A stretch of 64,000 nucleotides of DNA from Streptomyces sp. S465 (GTDB lineage Bacteria > Actinomycetota > Actinomycetes > Streptomycetales > Streptomycetaceae), in NCBI RefSeq assembly GCF_026898115.1, contig NZ_CP114036.1:5946001-6010000 (forward strand), given 5' to 3'. This document shows positions 59,908 to 64,000 of the stretch, piece by piece. A program made the position numbers and the translations under genes. A model generated the notes under the pieces. It was not told the DNA's origin. It saw nothing but the letters and a program-made list of their open reading frames with translations, and searched no databases. Position 1 is the stretch's first letter. The number at the start of each line of letters is the position of its first letter.

Positions 59908-61650
59908 GTGACGATCAGAATTCTGCCGGCCGTCGGCGACCCCGACGCCGCCCGCTCCCTCGGCGGGCTGCTCGGCCGGCTGCCCGGTGTCGAACCGTCG
60001 GAGCCGGTGGGCGACTCGACCGCGCTGCTCGACACCCTCGCCGCGCTGGCCGCCGCATCCCTGGAGGAGCTGCCGGAGGTCGTCCTCGTCCATGAGCGCA
60101 TCGGCCCGGCCCCCGCGCTGGAGCTGATCCGCGAGATCGCGCTGCGCTTCCCGGCGGTGGGCGTGGTCCTGGTGACCGCCGACGCGGGGCCCGCGCTGTA
60201 CTCGGCCGCCATGGACGCCGGCGCCCGCGGCATCGCCGGGATACCGCTGTCGTACGACGAACTGGCCGCCCGCGTCCAGGGCGCCGCCCAGTGGGCGACC
60301 GGCGTGCGCCGCCACCTCGGGGGCGGCGTCGACCAGCTCACCACCGGGCCCGGCGGCAAGCTGGTCGCGGTCGCGGGCGCCAAGGGCGGGGTCGGCACCA
60401 CCGTGACCGCCGTGCAGCTCGCGCTCGCCGCGCGGGCCGCGGGCCGTAAGGTCGCGCTCGTCGACATGGACCTCCAGGCCGGGGACGTCGCCTCCTACCT
60501 CGACGTCCAGTTCCGGCGCTCGATCGCCGACCTGGCGCAGATCAGCGACATCTCGCCGCGCGTGCTCCAGGACGCGGTGTTCACCCACCAGACCGGGCTC
60601 GGGCTGCTGCTCGCGCCGGGCGAGGGGGAGCGCGGCGAAGAGGTGACCGACCGCACCGCCCGCCAGGTCATCGGCGCCCTGCGGTCGCGCTTCGAACTCG
60701 TGGTCGTCGACTGCGGTACGCAGATGACCTCCGCGGGCGCCGCCGCCGTGGAGACCGCGGACATCGCACTGCTGGTGACCACCCCGGACGTGGTCGCGGT
60801 GCGCGCCGCCAAGCGCATGGTGCGGCTCTGGGACCGGCTCCAGATCCGCAAGGCCGAGGAGACCGTGACCGTGGTCAACCGGCTCACCCGCAGCGCCGAG
60901 ATCCAGCCCCAGCTGGTCCAGCGGGCCACGGGCACGACGGTGGCGCGCACGGCGATCCCGGCCGGCTACAAGGAGCTCCAGCCCGCCGTCGACTCCGGCC
61001 GGATGCACGACCTGGACGCCAAGTCGGCCGTCAAACAGGCGCTGTGGGGGCTGGCCGGCGAGCTGGGCCTGGCGGACGCCGCGCCCCCGGGCGGCGGCCG
61101 CCGCGCCGCGCACCGGGGCGGCCACGCGGCCGGGGGCGGCGAGCGCTCGCTGCCGGGGCTGCGGCGGCGCCACGCCATAGCGGCGGGCGGCGACGCGGCG
61201 GCGGAGGGCAGCGTGGGCGACGGCACCGACGCGCGGGGCGAGATCGCCCCCTCGCCCCCCACCAGCCGTTTCCTGCGCAAGCGCGGCGACCGCGGCCAGG
61301 TGACGGTCGAATTCCTCGGCGTCCTGCCGCTGGCGCTGACCGTGCTCGTGGTCATCTGGCAGCTGGTGCTGGTCGGCTACACGTACTCACTGGCCGGCAA
61401 CTCGGCCGACAAGGGCGCCCGCGCGGGCGCCGCCAAGGGCGCGGGCGCCTGCCAGGAGGCGGCGAGCAAGGACATCCCCGGCTCCTGGAGCGCCGACATC
61501 GACTGCGCCGGCGGCGACGGCGCGGTCTACAAGGCCACGGTGAAACTCCACGTCCCGATCCTCTTCCCCGGCGCGGCCGACTTCCCCTGGACGGTCACCG
61601 GCACGGCGGGCGCGGCGGACGAAACCGATCTGGCGGGCGGAGGCGAGTGA
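59908..61650 (+). CDS. CpaE-like ATPase fused to a TadE-type pseudopilin domain
   Basis: A 580-aa fusion. Residues about 1-135 are a receiver-like domain; about 148-385 form a ParA/CpaE-type ATPase with the deviant Walker A AGAKGGVGTTV (about 156-166) and VALVDMDLQAGD; a Gly/Ala/Arg linker follows; the last 120 residues are TadE-like (RGQVTVEFLGVLPLALTVLVVIWQL, membrane helix at about 468-490). CpaE proteins place the Tad machinery; TadE is a minor pilin. The start is GTG 59908. Confidence 0.83.
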   Translation: MTIRILPAVGDPDAARSLGGLLGRLPGVEPSEPVGDSTALLDTLAALAAASLEELPEVVLVHERIGPAPALELIREIALRFPAVGVVLVTADAGPALYSAAMDAGARGIAGIPLSYDELAARVQGAAQWATGVRRHLGGGVDQLTTGPGGKLVAVAGAKGGVGTTVTAVQLALAARAAGRKVALVDMDLQAGDVASYLDVQFRRSIADLAQISDISPRVLQDAVFTHQTGLGLLLAPGEGERGEEVTDRTARQVIGALRSRFELVVVDCGTQMTSAGAAAVETADIALLVTTPDVVAVRAAKRMVRLWDRLQIRKAEETVTVVNRLTRSAEIQPQLVQRATGTTVARTAIPAGYKELQPAVDSGRMHDLDAKSAVKQALWGLAGELGLADAAPPGGGRRAAHRGGHAAGGGERSLPGLRRRHAIAAGGDAAAEGSVGDGTDARGEIAPSPPTSRFLRKRGDRGQVTVEFLGVLPLALTVLVVIWQLVLVGYTYSLAGNSADKGARAGAAKGAGACQEAASKDIPGSWSADIDCAGGDGAVYKATVKLHVPILFPGAADFPWTVTGTAGAADETDLAGGGE

Positions 61651-61654
61651 CACG

Positions 61655-63193
61655 ATGACCCGTCACCACGAAGCCTCCGCGCCGACCTCCCGGCCGGGTG
61701 GCCGCCCTGGGGCGACCCCTCGGTCTGGGGCCGGTTTTGTGGCCTCGGCCGAGGGCCCTGTGGTCTCGGACGGCGGGGCCGTGGGTGAGGTGGCGGTACT
61801 TGGTGCGGCGGGTGGTGGGTCTGCGGCATTGGCCGACAGCCCGGCGGCCTCGGCGGCTGGGTTTGCGGCGCCAGCGTCGACTCCCCGGCCGGGTGGCCGT
61901 CCTGGGCCGATCCCTCGGTCTGGGGCCGGTTTCGTGGCCTCGGCCGAGGGCCCTGCGGTCTCGGACGGCGGGGCCGTGGGTGAGGTGGCGGTACTTGGTG
62001 CGGCGGGTGGTGGGTCCGCTGCCGCCGTCGCGGGGCGGTGGCGAGGCTCGGGCGTGGTGTTCCCCGGCGCTTCGCCGGTTGGTTCGGCACAGGCCGCCCG
62101 GCGGTGCCCTCCTGAGGCGGGGGCCGCGCCGCGAAGGCGCCGGGCGGCCCGCCGCACCTCCTCGCCCCGCGCCGTCGCGGCGCGGCGTCGCGTGATCGCC
62201 GCCCCGCTGCGGGGCCGTCTTACGGCCGCCGGTCCGGAAGCGGCAGCCTGGCGGCGGGGTTACCGGGCGGGGACCACGGTGCGAGCGGTCCGACGGTCCG
62301 CGGCTGCGGCCGGCGCGTGGTGGCGGCGGGGCCTGGGCGAGATGTTTCTCCCCGGGGGCCGCTCGACGCGGGCCGGGGCCGCCCGGCGGCGCCGTCCCGA
62401 GGCGGGGAACCCCCGGCGGAGGCGCGGGGCGGCCGGTCTCGCGTCCTCCCTTCGCGCCGTCGCGTCGCCGCACGTCGCGGCCGCCCACTCGCCGCGGGAC
62501 CGTCCCACGACGGTCCGCCCGGAAGCGGTAGCCCGGCCGGGCGGCCGTGGCGCGGCGTTCGACCACACGGTGGTGGCCGATGCGGACGCCCGTCGGCCCG
62601 GCCGCCTGGGCGCGGGTGCCGGTGGGGGCCGCACGCGCGTGCGGGGGAGTGCCGGGGTGGCTCGGCGCCGCGTAGTCGTCGTCCCGCCGCTGCCCCGACG
62701 CCGTCGTACGGCCGAGCATCCTGCGGCCTCCGCTCCGCTTGGCGGGTGGGGTCTCGCCGACGCGGGCCGCGGCCGGGCGGGTCGAGGGGCGGCGGGGGGA
62801 CGCGGGCGCGATCAGGGTTCGGCGTCCATCGAGTTTCTCGGCTTCCTGCCGGTCCTCATCCTCGTCGCGCTGGCCGCCGTGCAGCTCGGGATCGCCGCGT
62901 ACGCCGCGCAGCAGGCCGGGACCGCCGCGCGGGCGGCGGCGCGGACGGCCTCGCTGGACGAGCCGCGGACCAGCCCGCAGGCCGCCGGGCTGGCGGCGAT
63001 GAGCGGGTGGCTGGCCGACGGGGCCGGTATCAGCAGCGGCGGCTGCGGCGGCGGGGAGGCGCGGGCCACCGCGACCGTGGAGATCCCCTCCGTCATCCCC
63101 GGCTTCGACTTCGGCAGCGCCGAGAAGAGCGCCACGATGCCCTGCGCAGAGGGAGACGGCGCGGGGGCGGCCGCGATGGGAGGCGACCGATGA
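61655..63193 (+). CDS. TadE-like pseudopilin with a 1.1-kb repetitive in-frame insertion
   Basis: The gene starts MTRHHEA with GGAGG upstream, 4 nt after the previous stop, and ends overlapping the next start. Its last 127 residues are an ordinary TadE-like protein (RDQGSASIEFLGFLPVLILVALAAVQLGI...), which normally begins a few residues before that motif. Between the two lies about 380 residues of Gly/Ala/Arg/Val low complexity. The DNA includes a 133-bp direct duplication (61690-61822, 61884-62016) and further degenerate duplication. The reading frame stays open, but whether a long product is made is unclear; an internal start near the motif is possible. Confidence 0.65.
   Translation: MTRHHEASAPTSRPGGRPGATPRSGAGFVASAEGPVVSDGGAVGEVAVLGAAGGGSAALADSPAASAAGFAAPASTPRPGGRPGPIPRSGAGFVASAEGPAVSDGGAVGEVAVLGAAGGGSAAAVAGRWRGSGVVFPGASPVGSAQAARRCPPEAGAAPRRRRAARRTSSPRAVAARRRVIAAPLRGRLTAAGPEAAAWRRGYRAGTTVRAVRRSAAAAGAWWRRGLGEMFLPGGRSTRAGAARRRRPEAGNPRRRRGAAGLASSLRAVASPHVAAAHSPRDRPTTVRPEAVARPGGRGAAFDHTVVADADARRPGRLGAGAGGGRTRVRGSAGVARRRVVVVPPLPRRRRTAEHPAASAPLGGWGLADAGRGRAGRGAAGGRGRDQGSASIEFLGFLPVLILVALAAVQLGIAAYAAQQAGTAARAAARTASLDEPRTSPQAAGLAAMSGWLADGAGISSGGCGGGEARATATVEIPSVIPGFDFGSAEKSATMPCAEGDGAGAAAMGGDR
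61690..62016. repeat. 133-bp direct duplication inside the TadE-like gene
   Basis: The block from CCCGGCCGGGTGGCCG at 61690 to GGCGGGTGGTGGGTC at about 61822 recurs at 61884-62016 with few substitutions, 194 bp apart. A second degenerate duplication (GCCCGGCGG... GGCGGG...) follows at about 62096-62210 and 62370-62490. Confidence 0.7.
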
Positions 63194-64000
63194 GCCTGCG
63201 GGCCCGTATCACCGCGCCGGAGGGGAACGGCGAGGGCGGCGGACGCCAGGACGGGCACCTGGTCTCCGTCTACCGCGCCAAGCTGCTCGAGGAGATCGAC
63301 CTCGCGGAGATGTCCTCGCTCGCCGCCACCGAGCGCCGCTCCCGGCTGGAGCGCGTGCTCGGCCACATCATCAGCCGCGAGGGCCCGGTGCTGTCGACCA
63401 GCGAGCGCTCCCAGCTGATCCGCCGGGTGGTGGACGAGGCGCTCGGCCTCGGGGTGCTCGAACCCCTCCTGGAGGACGCCTCGATCACCGAGATCATGGT
63501 CAACGGCCCGGACCAGATCTTCGTGGAGCGCTCGGGCCGGGTGGAGCTGGTCCCCGTCCGCTTCGCCTCCGAAGAGCAGCTGATGCAGACCATCGAGCGC
63601 ATCGTCTCCACGGTCAACCGCCGGGTGGACGAGTCGAATCCGATGGTCGACGCCCGGCTCCCGTCCGGTGAGCGGGTCAACGTGATCATCCCGCCGCTCG
63701 CCCTCACCGGCGCGACGCTCACCATCCGCCGCTTCCCGCGCGCCTACACCCTCCATGAGCTGATCGGCATGGGCACGCTGGACGAGCAGATGCTGATGCT
63801 GCTCGCGGCGCTGGTGCGGGCCAAGTTCAACGTCGTGGTCTCCGGCCCCACCGGCTCCGGCAAGACCACCCTGCTCAACGCCCTCTCCGGGCTGATCCCC
63901 GACGGGGAGCGCATCATCACCGTCGAGGACGCCGCCGAGCTCCAGCTCCAGCAGACCCATGTCATCCGGCTGGAGTCGCGGCCGCCCAACGTCGAGGGCA
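63190..64000 (+). CDS. CpaF/TadA secretion ATPase (cut by window edge)
   Basis: The first 270 codons of the Tad pilus motor ATPase. The N-terminal domain (DEALGLGVLEPLLEDASITEIMVNGPDQIFVERSGRV) and the P-loop SGPTGSGKTTLLNALSGL (about residues 218-235) are clear, followed by ITVEDAAELQLQQTHVIRLESR at the window end. It hydrolyses ATP to polymerise the pilin. The ATG overlaps the TadE-like stop (ATGA). Confidence 0.93.
   Translation, partial: MSLRARITAPEGNGEGGGRQDGHLVSVYRAKLLEEIDLAEMSSLAATERRSRLERVLGHIISREGPVLSTSERSQLIRRVVDEALGLGVLEPLLEDASITEIMVNGPDQIFVERSGRVELVPVRFASEEQLMQTIERIVSTVNRRVDESNPMVDARLPSGERVNVIIPPLALTGATLTIRRFPRAYTLHELIGMGTLDEQMLMLLAALVRAKFNVVVSGPTGSGKTTLLNALSGLIPDGERIITVEDAAELQLQQTHVIRLESRPPNVEG

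Noticed and set aside
1..64000. CRISPR array, rRNA or tRNA genes
   Set aside because: No evenly spaced identical repeats with unique spacers, no rRNA-like block, and no cloverleaf ending in a TTCRANY-type arm was found by eye; a tRNA scan was not possible.

Overview
The window is high-GC actinobacterial chromosomal DNA and almost certainly comes from a Streptomyces or a close relative. The evidence is strong third-position G/C codon bias, GTG/TTG starts with GGAGG-type ribosome binding sites, mycothiol metabolism (mca), XRE/DUF397 regulator pairs, a Tad-type pilus (Flp) locus and chitinase promoters carrying DasR-like operators. From memory, the order msrA - metB - threonine dehydratase - greA - mca - DUF255 protein - hemolysin III - PEP carboxykinase resembles the Streptomyces core chromosome; I could not check this.

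Layout. 1-6.6 kb is accessory: a truncated XRE regulator beside a methyltransferase, a ricin-B lectin, and two regulator/enzyme pairs (TetR with an FAD monooxygenase; TetR with an alpha/beta hydrolase), each with palindromic operators between divergent genes. 6.6-15.5 kb is a lower-GC island: an HTH-TPR regulator divergent from a small conserved protein, an IS701-type element (TSD CTAG) that carries a DUF1330 gene and has been broken by an IS3 insertion, and a two-gene module of a 276-aa protein overlapping a SF1 helicase-like protein, which is the best candidate here for an undescribed system. 15.7-34.9 kb is core metabolism: methionine sulfoxide reductase, cystathionine gamma-synthase, a sigma-like/membrane protein pair, threonine ammonia-lyase, GreA, Mca, DUF255 protein, hemolysin III with TetR, GTP-dependent PEP carboxykinase and an alanine-type aminotransferase.

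35-37.4 kb holds a mosaic of gene remnants and a TetR/SDR divergent pair. 37.6-45.5 kb reads as a D-amino-acid/sugar-acid utilisation cluster (N-acyl-D-amino-acid deacylase and D-serine-deaminase-like protein on the minus strand; PfkB kinase, IclR, RidA and GntP permease on the plus strand). 45.7-50.8 kb is an ABC ATPase/permease operon ending in a secreted beta-propeller phosphoesterase. 50.8-52.4 kb has an XRE-DUF397 pair divergent from a paralogue of the small island protein. 52.5-58 kb encodes secreted hydrolases: M14 carboxypeptidase, trypsin-like protease and two GH18 chitinases sharing a promoter design. 58.2-64 kb is the start of a tad pilus operon (CpaB-like, a CpaE-TadE fusion, TadE-like, CpaF/TadA ATPase truncated by the window end).

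A recurring oddity is short GC-rich tandem repeats, both intergenic (18.9, 22.2, 29.1-29.5, 39.4-39.65, 45.5 kb) and in frame inside genes (TetR at 2.5 kb, PEPCK, PfkB kinase and, most dramatically, about 1.1 kb inside the TadE-like gene).
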